A stretch of DNA of 64,000 nucleotides from Sphaerospermopsis aphanizomenoides BCCUSP55 (GTDB lineage Bacteria; Cyanobacteriota; Cyanobacteriia; Cyanobacteriales; Nostocaceae). Position numbers and translations under genes: made by a program. The notes beneath the pieces are model-generated. The model ran no database searches, was not told where the DNA came from, and worked only from the letters and a program-made list of their open reading frames with translations. Location of the stretch: positions 1-64,000 of the forward strand of contig NZ_LUFH02000010.1 of assembly GCF_001586785.1 (NCBI RefSeq), read 5' to 3'. Shown piece after piece: positions 35,226-45,000 of this stretch. Positions within the stretch are counted from its first letter, which is position 1. The number at the start of each line of letters is the position of its first letter.

Positions 35226-35908
35226 TGAATGCTCAAACTAAACAAATGGAAAGAGAAAGATTACTCAAAGTAGCACAGGAATATCGTCAAAAAGGCTATG
35301 AGGTAATACTTTCACCCAAGCTGGAAGAATTACCTGATTTTCTCAGAGACTACCGCTACCTTCCTGACATGATAGTACGTAGAGGAGAAGATGCAGCTGT
35401 AATTGAGGTAAAATCTCGTCGTTCCCTGATGTCATCTGCACATAATTTTAAAAATTTAGCGGCGCTAGTAAACGCGCATCCTGGCTGGAGATTAGAATTA
35501 TTAATGACTAATCCAGATGATGAATTATATTCTTCTAAAATAGAAAATTCTCTACAAGCAGAGGAAATAAAATCTAGATTACAAATAGCTAAACAATTAA
35601 CAAGCAATCATCCAGAATCAGCAATTCTTTATATTTGGTCTTTAGCTGAAGCAACTCTTAGACTACTTGCTGAAAACGAAGGTTTGATGTTGCAGAAAAT
35701 AGAATCACCATTGCATTTATTAAAGCAATTAGTAACTGAGGGTATTATTTCTCAAACTGACTACCAATTACTGATGAATAATTTTCAGTTACGGAATGCG
35801 ATCGCTCACGGTTTCAAAACTACTCCAGTAACTCTAAACTCTGTACTTGAACTTATTGAAGTTACAGAACAGTTATTAGACTCCCTCAATGTTGATAGCT
35901 TGGCGTAA
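35222..35908 (+). CDS. PD-(D/E)XK nuclease-like and HEPN-like fusion protein
   Basis: A 228-residue protein in two parts. The N-terminal half has a restriction-endonuclease-like core: PD at residues 48-49, then IEVKSR with Glu62 and Lys64, fitting a PD-(D/E)XK motif (the REase AHJR-like group is my best guess). The C-terminal half is helical and has RNAIAHGF, Arg191-x4-His196, the metal-independent RNase motif of HEPN domains. Both motifs are seen directly; catalytic activity is inferred. Coupled to the RusA-like gene by an ATGA overlap. Confidence 0.72.
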   Translation: MMNAQTKQMERERLLKVAQEYRQKGYEVILSPKLEELPDFLRDYRYLPDMIVRRGEDAAVIEVKSRRSLMSSAHNFKNLAALVNAHPGWRLELLMTNPDDELYSSKIENSLQAEEIKSRLQIAKQLTSNHPESAILYIWSLAEATLRLLAENEGLMLQKIESPLHLLKQLVTEGIISQTDYQLLMNNFQLRNAIAHGFKTTPVTLNSVLELIEVTEQLLDSLNVDSLA

Positions 35909-36040
35909 GTCATAGTGTTAATTTAGGATCTTGTTACAAAAATTAACCTTTTCCTCTAGAACCTAAATACAACCTAAATAAATATCCCCTTTGGATTTTG
36001 ACAATTCATAATAGGATGGGTAACTGGCTAAGGTATTACA

Positions 36041-38533
36041 GTGGTTGGCATTGTTATTGTTTCGCACAGTAAACAATTAGCTCTGGGAGTACAGGAACTA
36101 GCTGCACAGATGGTTCAAGGAAAAGTTCCCCTCGCTGTAGCAGCAGGTATTGATGATCCGGAAAACCCACTGGGTACAGATGCGATTCAGGTTTATGAAG
36201 CGATCGCCTCTGTTTACTCAGATGATGGGGTTTTGGTATTGATGGATTTGGGTAGTGCTTTGATGAGTGCGGAAATGGCACTAGAGTTTCTTACCCCAGA
36301 ACAGCGAGAAAAAGTATATTTATGTGCAGCACCGTTGGTAGAAGGTACTGTTGCTGCTGCTGTCGCTGCGATGAGTGGCAATATTCAGCAAGTAATCGCG
36401 GAAGCACAGGGAGCATTGGTAGCAAAAGAAACACAATTAGGTTTAATTAGTAGTCCATTAACAGCAGTCAGCCATCAACTCATTACTAACGAAGTTATCA
36501 CCAAGGAAATCAAGCTGAAAGTCAAGAATCGCTTGGGTTTACACGCTCGTCCATCGGCTCAATTTGTGGCCACTGCATCACGCTTTCAATCACAAATTCG
36601 CGTCCAAAATTTAACTAGAAATACAGAATTTGTCCGGGGTGACAGTATTAATCAAGTCGCTACCTTGGGGGTACGTCAAGGACATGAATTACTAATTACT
36701 GCCACTGGAATTGATGCCCAGGAAGCACTGAACACCTTACAAAAACTGATTAATAATAATTTTGGTGAAGATGATAGTATTGTCGAATTAAAATCAAACC
36801 GCCCAGAAATTACTGCACCAACAGATGGTGAACTAGTAGGAATTGGTGCTTCTCCAGGAATTGCGATCGCCCCATTGGTTCATTATCAATCTGCTGCTGT
36901 TGCTTTTACGGAATATCACATAGAAAATGTAAATATAGAGTGGCAAAGATTACAAGCAGCGATTCAAACCGCCAAACAGGAAATTGCCACTTTACTCTCC
37001 CAAACATCCATTCAAATAGGGGACGCAGAAGCAGCAATTTTTGATGCTCATCTCCTCTTTTTAGCAGATCCAGTAATGCTAGAAGCAGCCCGCCAGCATA
37101 TTGTAGAAGAACGTCTGAATGCAGAATTTGCTTGGCAAGCTGTAGTGGATGAAGTAGCAAATTCCTACCGCAGATTAGAGGATGCTTATTTACAAGAACG
37201 AGTTGATGATGTGGTTGATGTGGGGCGCAGGGTGCTAAGAATATTAATGGGGAATGCGCCCACAGACTTGGAATTAACAGAACCATCTATTGTTGTAGCA
37301 ACAGATTTAAGTCCTTCCGATACCGTCAAATTAGACCCAAGCAAAGTGATGGGTATTTGCATGACCTCTGGCAGTGCCACTTCCCACAGTGCCATTATCG
37401 CTAGAACCCTTGGCATCCCTGCGGTTTTGGGTGTAGATCCTCAAGTGTTAAATTTACAAAGTGGAACCTTGATGGCATTGGATGGGGAAAGTGGTAAAGC
37501 TTGGGTTGCACCAGCAGCAGAAACATTACATAGACTAGAAGCCAAACGAGAGGCTTGGAAAATTGCCCAAGCAGAAGCGCGAAAACTGGCACATCAACCA
37601 GCAATTACTCGTGATGGTTGCCACATAAAAGTGTTAGCAAATATTGGTAGTATTACGGATGCTCAACTCGCTGTACATCATGGTGCAGAAGGTGTGGGAT
37701 TACTGCGTACAGAGTTTTTATACTTGGACAGAACCAACCCACCGACAGAAGAAGAACAACTGGAAGTCTATCAAGCAATTACGCAGGTTTTAGACAAGCA
37801 ACCGTTAATTATTCGCACTTTGGATGTAGGTGGAGATAAACACCTTCCTTATTTGAGTTCGTCAGTTGCGGAAGCTAACCCCTTTTTAGGTGTGCGCGGG
37901 ATTAGGTTCTGTTTAGAAAATCCTCAGTTATTGAAAACTCAATTACGAGCAATTTTACGCGCTAGTGTGGGGAAGAATATTAAAATCATGTGGCCGATGA
38001 TTGCTACTTTAACAGAATTAAGGGCAGCTAAGGAGATTTTTTATGAAGTACAGGAGGAACTAAGAGAAGCGGGTATAGCTTTTGATGAGAATATGAATGT
38101 GGGGATGATGATAGAAACACCCGCAGCGGTAGCTATAGCTGATCAGTTCGCTAAGGAAGTAGACTTTTTCAGTATTGGTACAAATGATTTAAGTCAGTAT
38201 GTGATGGCAGGCGATCGCACTAATCCCAGAGTAGCAACTTTAGCGGATGCTTTACAACCGGCGGTATTAAGAATGATTCAGCGCACTGTTAAGGCTGCCC
38301 ATGCTGCAAATATTTGGGTAGGATTATGTGGAGAAGTCGCAGCAGAAACTGTAGTTGCACCGATTTTATTAGGTTTGGGAGTAGATGAATTGAGTGTTAA
38401 CCCCCAAGCGATCGCACCCTTGAAACTGGCAATTTCCCAGTTAACTCTAAAAGAAGCGCAAGCTATAGCGAATGTGTCATTACAACAAGATTCTGCCACT
38501 AGTGTGAGGGAGTTGGTTTATCCAATTGGGTAA
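36041..38533 (+). CDS. DhaM-HPr-Enzyme I fusion phosphotransferase
   Basis: An 830-residue PTS-type phosphoryl relay. Residues 1-130 are EIIA-mannose/DhaM-like (His9 in VSHS), residues about 155-240 are HPr (His168 in LGLHARPSAQF), and about 265-820 are PEP-protein phosphotransferase Enzyme I (His449 in GSATSHSAIIAR, then LLRTEFLYL and the PEP-binding GTNDLSQY). In other bacteria such fusions pass phosphate from PEP to the dihydroxyacetone kinase DhaL. No dhaK or dhaL is in the window, so its partner is elsewhere or different. GTG start (gtggttggc) fits the family N-terminus MVGIVIVSHS. Confidence 0.93.
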   Translation: MVGIVIVSHSKQLALGVQELAAQMVQGKVPLAVAAGIDDPENPLGTDAIQVYEAIASVYSDDGVLVLMDLGSALMSAEMALEFLTPEQREKVYLCAAPLVEGTVAAAVAAMSGNIQQVIAEAQGALVAKETQLGLISSPLTAVSHQLITNEVITKEIKLKVKNRLGLHARPSAQFVATASRFQSQIRVQNLTRNTEFVRGDSINQVATLGVRQGHELLITATGIDAQEALNTLQKLINNNFGEDDSIVELKSNRPEITAPTDGELVGIGASPGIAIAPLVHYQSAAVAFTEYHIENVNIEWQRLQAAIQTAKQEIATLLSQTSIQIGDAEAAIFDAHLLFLADPVMLEAARQHIVEERLNAEFAWQAVVDEVANSYRRLEDAYLQERVDDVVDVGRRVLRILMGNAPTDLELTEPSIVVATDLSPSDTVKLDPSKVMGICMTSGSATSHSAIIARTLGIPAVLGVDPQVLNLQSGTLMALDGESGKAWVAPAAETLHRLEAKREAWKIAQAEARKLAHQPAITRDGCHIKVLANIGSITDAQLAVHHGAEGVGLLRTEFLYLDRTNPPTEEEQLEVYQAITQVLDKQPLIIRTLDVGGDKHLPYLSSSVAEANPFLGVRGIRFCLENPQLLKTQLRAILRASVGKNIKIMWPMIATLTELRAAKEIFYEVQEELREAGIAFDENMNVGMMIETPAAVAIADQFAKEVDFFSIGTNDLSQYVMAGDRTNPRVATLADALQPAVLRMIQRTVKAAHAANIWVGLCGEVAAETVVAPILLGLGVDELSVNPQAIAPLKLAISQLTLKEAQAIANVSLQQDSATSVRELVYPIG

Positions 38534-38565
38534 ATTCAACAATGGACAATTAACAATTAACTCTT

Positions 38566-38671
38566 CTTTGAAGGGATTGAAAAATGGGAATTTTTTTCTT
38601 TTTTTCTCTTCAAAGGGGAAATTTTAAGCCTTGAATCAAACAATTGTCAATTGTCAATTATCAATTCTCAA
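38566..38671. repeat. CTTTGAA...CAAAGGGG element plus AATTGTC array
   Basis: tctttgaagggattgaaaaa, a T-rich stretch, then ttcaaaggggaaattttaag and ccttgaatcaaacaattg. It resembles 5250-5320 and 47036-47115, which have the same order of parts. It runs into a caattgtcaattgtcaatta array (38640-38672). Confidence 0.7.
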
Positions 38672-39307
38672 TTAATAATTCAAATCCTTCAATTTCTGAA
38701 TATCCCCATTCATAATCACATCAATATTGCGAGTAATTTTCTCAATATTCCAATCCCACCAACGAATAGAAAGCAAAATTTCTATTTCTTCATCAGTAAA
38801 ACGTTGTTTAATCGGAACTGCGGGATTTCCACCAGCGATAGTATAGGGAGGAATATCTTTCACCACTACAGAACGTGCTGCAATTATAGCACCATCACCA
38901 ATTTTTACTCCGGGCATAATTAGGGAATCATAACCAATCCAAACATCATTACCAATAACGATGTCACCTTTACTGGGTAAGTTCATTAAATCATTCATTG
39001 CTGCTTCCCAACCATGACCAAAAATTGGAAATGGGTAAGTAGAAATGCCATCGAGTTTGTGATTTGCACCATTCATGATGAATTTCACATCAGTTGCAAT
39101 GGCACAAAACTTACCAATAATTAAATAATCACTGCCATAGTTGTAAAGGACATTTTTTTCAAAATCTTCTGGGTTTTCCGGGTCATCATAATAAGTGTAA
39201 TCACCAACAATAATATTAGGTGATGTAATACAGCTTTTAATAAAACAAACCCGACGATGTGCAGGTATGGGATAGGGATAGAGAGGATCAGGTCCGTACT
39301 GTTCCAT
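38672..39307 (-). CDS. Vat/CatB-type xenobiotic acetyltransferase
   Basis: A 211-residue left-handed beta-helix (hexapeptide) acyltransferase of the Vat/XAT family. Characteristic are FIKSCITSPNIIVGDYTYYDD near the start, FIMNGANHKLDGISTYPF with the catalytic His, and the hexapeptide run IVIGNDVWIGYDSLIMPGVK followed by DGAIIAARSVV and GNPA. Vat members acetylate streptogramin A and CatB members chloramphenicol; environmental homologues often have unknown acceptors, so resistance should not be assumed. The ATG at 39307 (MEQYGPDP) matches family starts. It lies 14 bp after the WD40 gene on the same strand. Confidence 0.9.
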   Translation of the reverse strand: MEQYGPDPLYPYPIPAHRRVCFIKSCITSPNIIVGDYTYYDDPENPEDFEKNVLYNYGSDYLIIGKFCAIATDVKFIMNGANHKLDGISTYPFPIFGHGWEAAMNDLMNLPSKGDIVIGNDVWIGYDSLIMPGVKIGDGAIIAARSVVVKDIPPYTIAGGNPAVPIKQRFTDEEIEILLSIRWWDWNIEKITRNIDVIMNGDIQKLKDLNY

Positions 39308-39321
39308 TAAATTTAACACTC

Positions 39322-41646
39322 TTATTTCATTACCTGCCAAATTTTAACAGTTTTATCAGCACTACCACTAGCCAAAAATTTGCCATCTGCACTCAGAGAA
39401 AGAGAAGTTATACCCCCAGAATGTCCGGTGAGAGTTTGCAAAACTTCTCCTGTAGAAATCTCCCACATTTTAATTGTTTTATCCACACTACCACTAAACA
39501 AAAATTCTCCATTGGGACTGACAGCAATGGATTTGATTTTATCTGTATGTCCGTTCCAAGTATTTAGCAGTTTACCTGTGCTGAGATGCCAAATTTTAAT
39601 GGTTTTATCAGCACTCCCACTAAATAAAAATTTTCCATTTGCACTGATAGCTATGGAAGTTACTTCACCCAAATGACCTATCATAGTGCGTAAAGGATCA
39701 CCTGTGCGGGGATTCCACAATCTAATTTTATAATCGGAACTGCCACTAGCAAGAATTGAACCATCTGCACTGATAGCAATAGCGTCAACTGTTGAGGAAT
39801 GCCACAAAGTGCAAATTCTTTCTCCTTTTTGTAAACTCCAAATTTTGATTTTATGACTACCACTGGCAAGAATTGAACCATCTGCACTGATAGCTACTAC
39901 ATTCACTGGTTTTTGATGTCCTAAAAGTGTATGGATAAGTTGACCAGTTTTCAAATTCCAGACTTTCACATTACTTTGCGGATGTTCGCAACTACCCACA
40001 GCAATTAAATTACCATCAGGACTGACAGCTACAGAAGAAATTGCACCTAAATTGCCTGTGAGAGTGCGAATTAATTGACCAGTTTGCAAATGCCAAATAT
40101 TAATAGTTTGGTCTGCACATCCACTCACTAAAACCTGTCCATCTGGACTAATTGCTACAGAAGAAACTTTCCCAGAATGTCCAGTCAGAGTATGATGAAG
40201 ATTTACTTTTTCTAAATTATGTTTATTTTTGAGAGTAGCTATCCCTTCTAAAATTGTTTCAACATAAACAAGATTTTGATTATCACCAACTGCGGCAAAA
40301 TATTCTTTTAATTTGGTGATATAATTCTCATCTTCTATTTTTACTGCTAATTGCATTGCCTGTAAAGGATGAGTTACTTCTGTTGTGGATACTTGCCGTA
40401 TTTGTAACCAAGTCTCAATAGAATAATCTACTTGTTCTCTTGACCAATCAGAATTAGAAAGATGAGATAAACCTTGGGCTAATTGCAAGGCTAATTCTGG
40501 TACTTTAGCAATTCGCTCATTTTTTAAAGCTTGATAAACTTGTTTGTAACTATCAGTAATTACTTGCAAAGATTCTAAATTTATGGCATCATTGAGTAAG
40601 CTGGTTAATAATTCTGGTAATAAGGGATGTACATCATAATTAACCAAGTAATAAACATCTGTCACCCAAGCAGTAACTAAACAGTGACAAGTAATCAAAA
40701 TTTGGTACAGATGCTGCCAATCTTGATTACTAGTTTTATATTCTATGGGTAACTGACCAACATCAATTCCTTGAGATTGCCATTTTTCTACTTTCTCTAA
40801 CAGTTCTAAATTGAAGTTTCTCTCTTGACCTAAATTGTTAATGACTTCTACATCTTCACCTAATGCTAAAAGTTGATTTTTAACATTTCTCCATTCTAAA
40901 GCCCGATTTTTAGCAGATGCTTGTAAAATTTGCCGATAGGGTAAGCGAGAAATAGTTTTATAGTAATAATTCTCCTGTCCTAAACCCCAGTAAGCAATGC
41001 GGAAATTGAGATAATCTCCATCTTTTTCTGATTCTAAAACTAAAGTCGGCTGTGTTTTTAAACCACTAAATAAAGCCTTGATGCTAGATTCACTATGAAA
41101 GCGTTTACTATCCCAAGCACCGGCTAAAAATTCTATTGGTCTTTCGGGATGATGGAGTGAATAATGATTGTTGATAAATTCACGCAAGCCCTCACCTAAT
41201 TTTAACTCAATTTCATCAGTAACTTGTGAATTTTGTAAGTCAAATTTATCAAACTGGATTTGTGGTGCTGCAATAAAAACTTTGAGAGGAGTACGTTGAT
41301 AATTAGCAGCAGATTCTAAAAGTTGGGAAGGGTATAAACGCAAAGGCCAACTATCGAGAATTTTATGCACTTCTGGTAGCTTAATTGCTGTTTCTCTTTC
41401 TTGGTTGGCTATTTTTAATTGGGTTGCGTGGTGGTAAATGGCTAATTGCTGTTGCTGAGTAAATTCTGCTTTTTTAATATCTATCTGTGTAACATTATCT
41501 ACGGTTGCGATGAAGTCGTGCAATACTTTGGGAATGGGAGAAATGTTGTTTTTGGAATTACTTTCTGTTTGCTTTTGAATGATATTTACCATTACTGGTG
41601 CAAATTCTAACACTAGTTGAAGTAGTAAATTTAAGCCTGGTTGCAT
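39322..41646 (-). CDS. WD40 repeat protein with helical N-terminal region
   Basis: A 774-residue protein. The C-terminal 300 residues make seven WD40 repeats (for example LTGHSGKVSSVAISPDGQV, SGSADKTIKIWHLSTG), enough for a single seven-bladed propeller, a protein-interaction platform. The N-terminal 470 residues are mostly helical with no recognised domain; a short AEFTQQQQLAIYHHATQL coiled stretch and YKTISRLPYRQILQ are visible. I start at MQPGLNLLLQ (41646). The ORF is open a further 28 codons, but those codons (TCSLFPVTSY) come from a ggtgacagggaacagg repeat. Confidence 0.88.
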   Translation of the reverse strand: MQPGLNLLLQLVLEFAPVMVNIIQKQTESNSKNNISPIPKVLHDFIATVDNVTQIDIKKAEFTQQQQLAIYHHATQLKIANQERETAIKLPEVHKILDSWPLRLYPSQLLESAANYQRTPLKVFIAAPQIQFDKFDLQNSQVTDEIELKLGEGLREFINNHYSLHHPERPIEFLAGAWDSKRFHSESSIKALFSGLKTQPTLVLESEKDGDYLNFRIAYWGLGQENYYYKTISRLPYRQILQASAKNRALEWRNVKNQLLALGEDVEVINNLGQERNFNLELLEKVEKWQSQGIDVGQLPIEYKTSNQDWQHLYQILITCHCLVTAWVTDVYYLVNYDVHPLLPELLTSLLNDAINLESLQVITDSYKQVYQALKNERIAKVPELALQLAQGLSHLSNSDWSREQVDYSIETWLQIRQVSTTEVTHPLQAMQLAVKIEDENYITKLKEYFAAVGDNQNLVYVETILEGIATLKNKHNLEKVNLHHTLTGHSGKVSSVAISPDGQVLVSGCADQTINIWHLQTGQLIRTLTGNLGAISSVAVSPDGNLIAVGSCEHPQSNVKVWNLKTGQLIHTLLGHQKPVNVVAISADGSILASGSHKIKIWSLQKGERICTLWHSSTVDAIAISADGSILASGSSDYKIRLWNPRTGDPLRTMIGHLGEVTSIAISANGKFLFSGSADKTIKIWHLSTGKLLNTWNGHTDKIKSIAVSPNGEFLFSGSVDKTIKMWEISTGEVLQTLTGHSGGITSLSLSADGKFLASGSADKTVKIWQVMK

Positions 41647-42054
41647 AAGTAATTTCCAGTTATAGGAGGTGACAGGGAACAGGGAACAGGTGACAGTGCT
41701 AAAAGCATTTTGGTGTATAGGTTGTAGCATCGGTTGATGTCTTAACCACCTTGTCCGTTGCTGTAAATAAAAAGCATTAACACTAGTATCAAAAGATGGG
41801 TAATTTTATTTCCCCACCTCTACTATTGATTTAAAAAATGAATAGACAATAGTTATACTACTATCTTAAGGCATAGTTTTGGTTGAGAACTTCAAGATTA
41901 CATATCAAAAAATTCATTCAGCAGCAGTCAGCTAGGAAGAAGAAATGAACCGCAAAGAAGCAAAGGACGCAAAGGAAAGAGGGTAGGAGAGATATTTTGC
42001 GTGAGTCTTGATAATAATAGACTTTTAACCCTGTTCTCTTTCACCTGTCACCTG
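41647..42054. repeat. Repeat-rich spacer between the WD40 and GH38 genes
   Basis: No gene. It holds aggtgacagggaacagggaa (about 41665-41695), a plain AT-rich stretch, gaaccgcaaagaagcaaagg+acgcaaagg (41947-41976), and tttcacctgtcacctgtcac (42039 onward). The accgcaaagaagcaaaggac element belongs to the family found inside the GH38 gene. Confidence 0.8.
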
Positions 42055-45000
42055 TCACCTATCACCTGATATAACTTCAAACGTGGCAATTTTCCAAGGT
42101 GCTATTTTATTAACTGTTTGATTGATGGGTGTTTCTAATAAATCAACTGCTGATTCTAAAGCAAAATAATCACTTTTTAAGGATAATTCTGCTGTTTTTC
42201 CCTGACTTTCATAAAACCGGATGATGAATTTTTGCGGATTATCTTCACTGGGTTTGAAAGCCATTAAAATTAAATTATTTGCTGATAATTCTAGAAAGCT
42301 TGTGTTTGATAAAGGATTTGTTGCAGATTGTTGATTTTCTGGATTTATTGTCGGATTTATTAACACCTTTAATGGTATATTTAATTCATAGCCGCGTTTG
42401 ACTGTATTTGCTTCTTCCCAACTCCCGATATGAGGATATAAAGCGTAAGTAAATTCATGTTTACCTCTATCCGCTTTTGGGTCTGGCCAGTTAGGACTTC
42501 TTAAAAGTGTGAGACGGAGTTGATTGGTTTTGGCATCGTAACCATATTTACAGTCATTCAATAAGCTACATCCGTATTTTCCGGTTTCTGTGTCTGCGGT
42601 TAAATCGGCCCATCTTAAAGCGGTTACTTCCCATTTTGCTTGTTCTGCGGGTGTTTGCGGGTTGGTGGGACGACGAATAGCACCGCAAGGAATTTCATAG
42701 GTGGCAAATTCGGCATGAAGATTGAGATAAAAGGCTGTTTTAACTAATACTTGGTTTTCTTGCCAGTTGACAGTATTTTTAATTGTTAAAAGTGGTGAAC
42801 CAGTTTGTAAAATGTAATCTTGGCAAAATTCTGATTTTCCAATTTGACGCACTACCCGCAAAGTTTGTTGTATTTCTCCATGTTCTAGCCATTGAATTGA
42901 TGTTAATTCCGTTGGAGGTAGGGGTTTGGTGGTATAATTGGGGTCGATATTCCAAGCGTCCCAATATTGTCCACTGTCTGTAAAAGCTTGGAGTTGGTTT
43001 CCCGCACCGTTTAAAATTTCTCGTTGTTGGGTTTTGTCAAAGACGCTTGCTAAGTCTCCAGTTTTGGGGTTGACTTGAACTTGCAAATATTCGTTTTCTA
43101 ATTTCCAGTCTTCAGGAAATTGGGGAGATGTGGGGGAATGGGAAGATGGGGACAGCCAATATACGTTATATCCTACTGATGGAACTGTAGCGAGAAATAA
43201 TAAAGAATGTTCGTTTTGTTGGGATGAAAGTTTATTTCCGTCAATGTCGTAAATTTCCCATGTTTGGTTATTTTCGGGTAGTTTAACGCTGACAACTTGG
43301 GAACGTTCCCAGTTGAGAGAGTTAAAAATTATGATGGGTATGTTATGGGGTTGGGGTGGTTGTGGTAAATTGATGTTTGATGCGATCGCTGTTAATGATT
43401 CATCTAATATTTTAGTTCCCACTTGTTCCACTTGTTCCCATTCTGGTAACGCATCTTCGTAAACTTGGGTAATGGAAGAACCAGGAAGAATATCGTGAAA
43501 CTGGTTAAACAGAACTTGCTTCCATGCGGTTTCTATTTCCCCTTGGGGATAATTAACACCACAGGTAATATTAGCGATAGTTGCAAATAACTCTGCTTGA
43601 TATAATAAATTTTCAGATTGACGATTCCAACGTTTTTGGTCTGCGTGGGTAGTGTAACAACCGCGATGAAATTCTAAATATAACTCATCTTCCCATTTTG
43701 GCAGATTTTGGGGAATATTTTCAGCTTGAGATTTTATTTGCTGTAGATAATTTTCCGCTGTTGTAAATTCTAACTTCGGGAAAACAGGAGAATGTTGCCA
43801 ACGTCGTCCTATTTCCAGCATATCACGAGTTGGACCACCACCATGATCACCGATACCAGGCAGCCAAAGGGCATCTTGTAAATTGGTTTGAGTTTTCCAC
43901 TCACAGACATATTCTGCCATTTTGATCGAATCCATGCCTTGACCGATGAGTGCAGACATATAACTTAATATTTGACTACCATCGAGCGATCGCCACCAAA
44001 ATAAACCATAATCAAATTTAGTAGTATCATTCCAGCGTAATTTTTGGGTGACAAAAAACTCAATTCCCGCATTCACCAAAAACTGGGGTAAAGTTGCACA
44101 AAAACCAAACGTATCGGGAACCCAAACTATCGGAGATATTTTTCCAAACTTAGCTAAAAAATAACGTTGTCCATATAATAACTGACGAACAATAGACTCA
44201 CCAGAAATTAAATTCAAATCTGGTTCTACCCAAAAACCACCCAAAACTTCCCACCTTCCCGATTTTACCTGGGTTTGAATTTCTGCAAATAAATCAGGAC
44301 GATTTTCTTCCACCCAAGCATACAAAGCAGGTGTAGTATGACAGAAAATCAACTCAGGAAAATCTTGTTGTAACCTTAAAACCGACTCAAAAGTATTTTG
44401 TGCTGCATTCCAAGTTTCCGCAACAGGCCATAACCATGCTAAATCTAAATGTGCATGACCTAACAAATAGATTTTATATTTTTGAACGCAGATGAACGCA
44501 GATGAACGCAGATAAATTTCTCGTATATTTAACAGTAAACTTTTCCAATCTTCCTTCCTCTCTTCCTTCGCGTCCTTCGCGTCTTCGCGGTTCATTACCT
44601 CTTCAATCCCCGCAACCAAACCAGCCAAACCTTCCGGTGCAAACCTCTGCAAAAACAGTTGTACAACCGTCAACTCATCAGCCACAAAACCCGCATCTAT
44701 ATTATCATCCCCAGACTCAAAAATGACAAGCGATCGCATTAACGCCCCATCACAATGTCCCGGACTTACCAACCGCAAAGCGACAACAAACTCATCTCCA
44801 GGAGTTACCCCTTGACACAACAGCACCCGTGGGGAAGAATCAAATAAATCACCGATCAATACCAACTGACCATTAACATAAACTTCCGCAGCATCAGCCC
44901 ACCAAACCAAAGCCAACCGCAAAGATAAACCAGCTAAAGGATAACCCTGTAAATTTTGGGGAACAACCAACTTTTGCTGCAACCATAGCACCTGCTTTCC

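Noticed and set aside
38672-39307. Calling the Vat-like enzyme an antibiotic-resistance gene
   Set aside because: The fold and catalytic His support the family, but environmental XAT proteins often act on other acceptors; sequence alone does not show resistance.
44502-44726. Plus-strand ORF inside the GH38 gene
   Set aside because: It is the antisense reading of the repeat insert and neighbouring GH38 codons.
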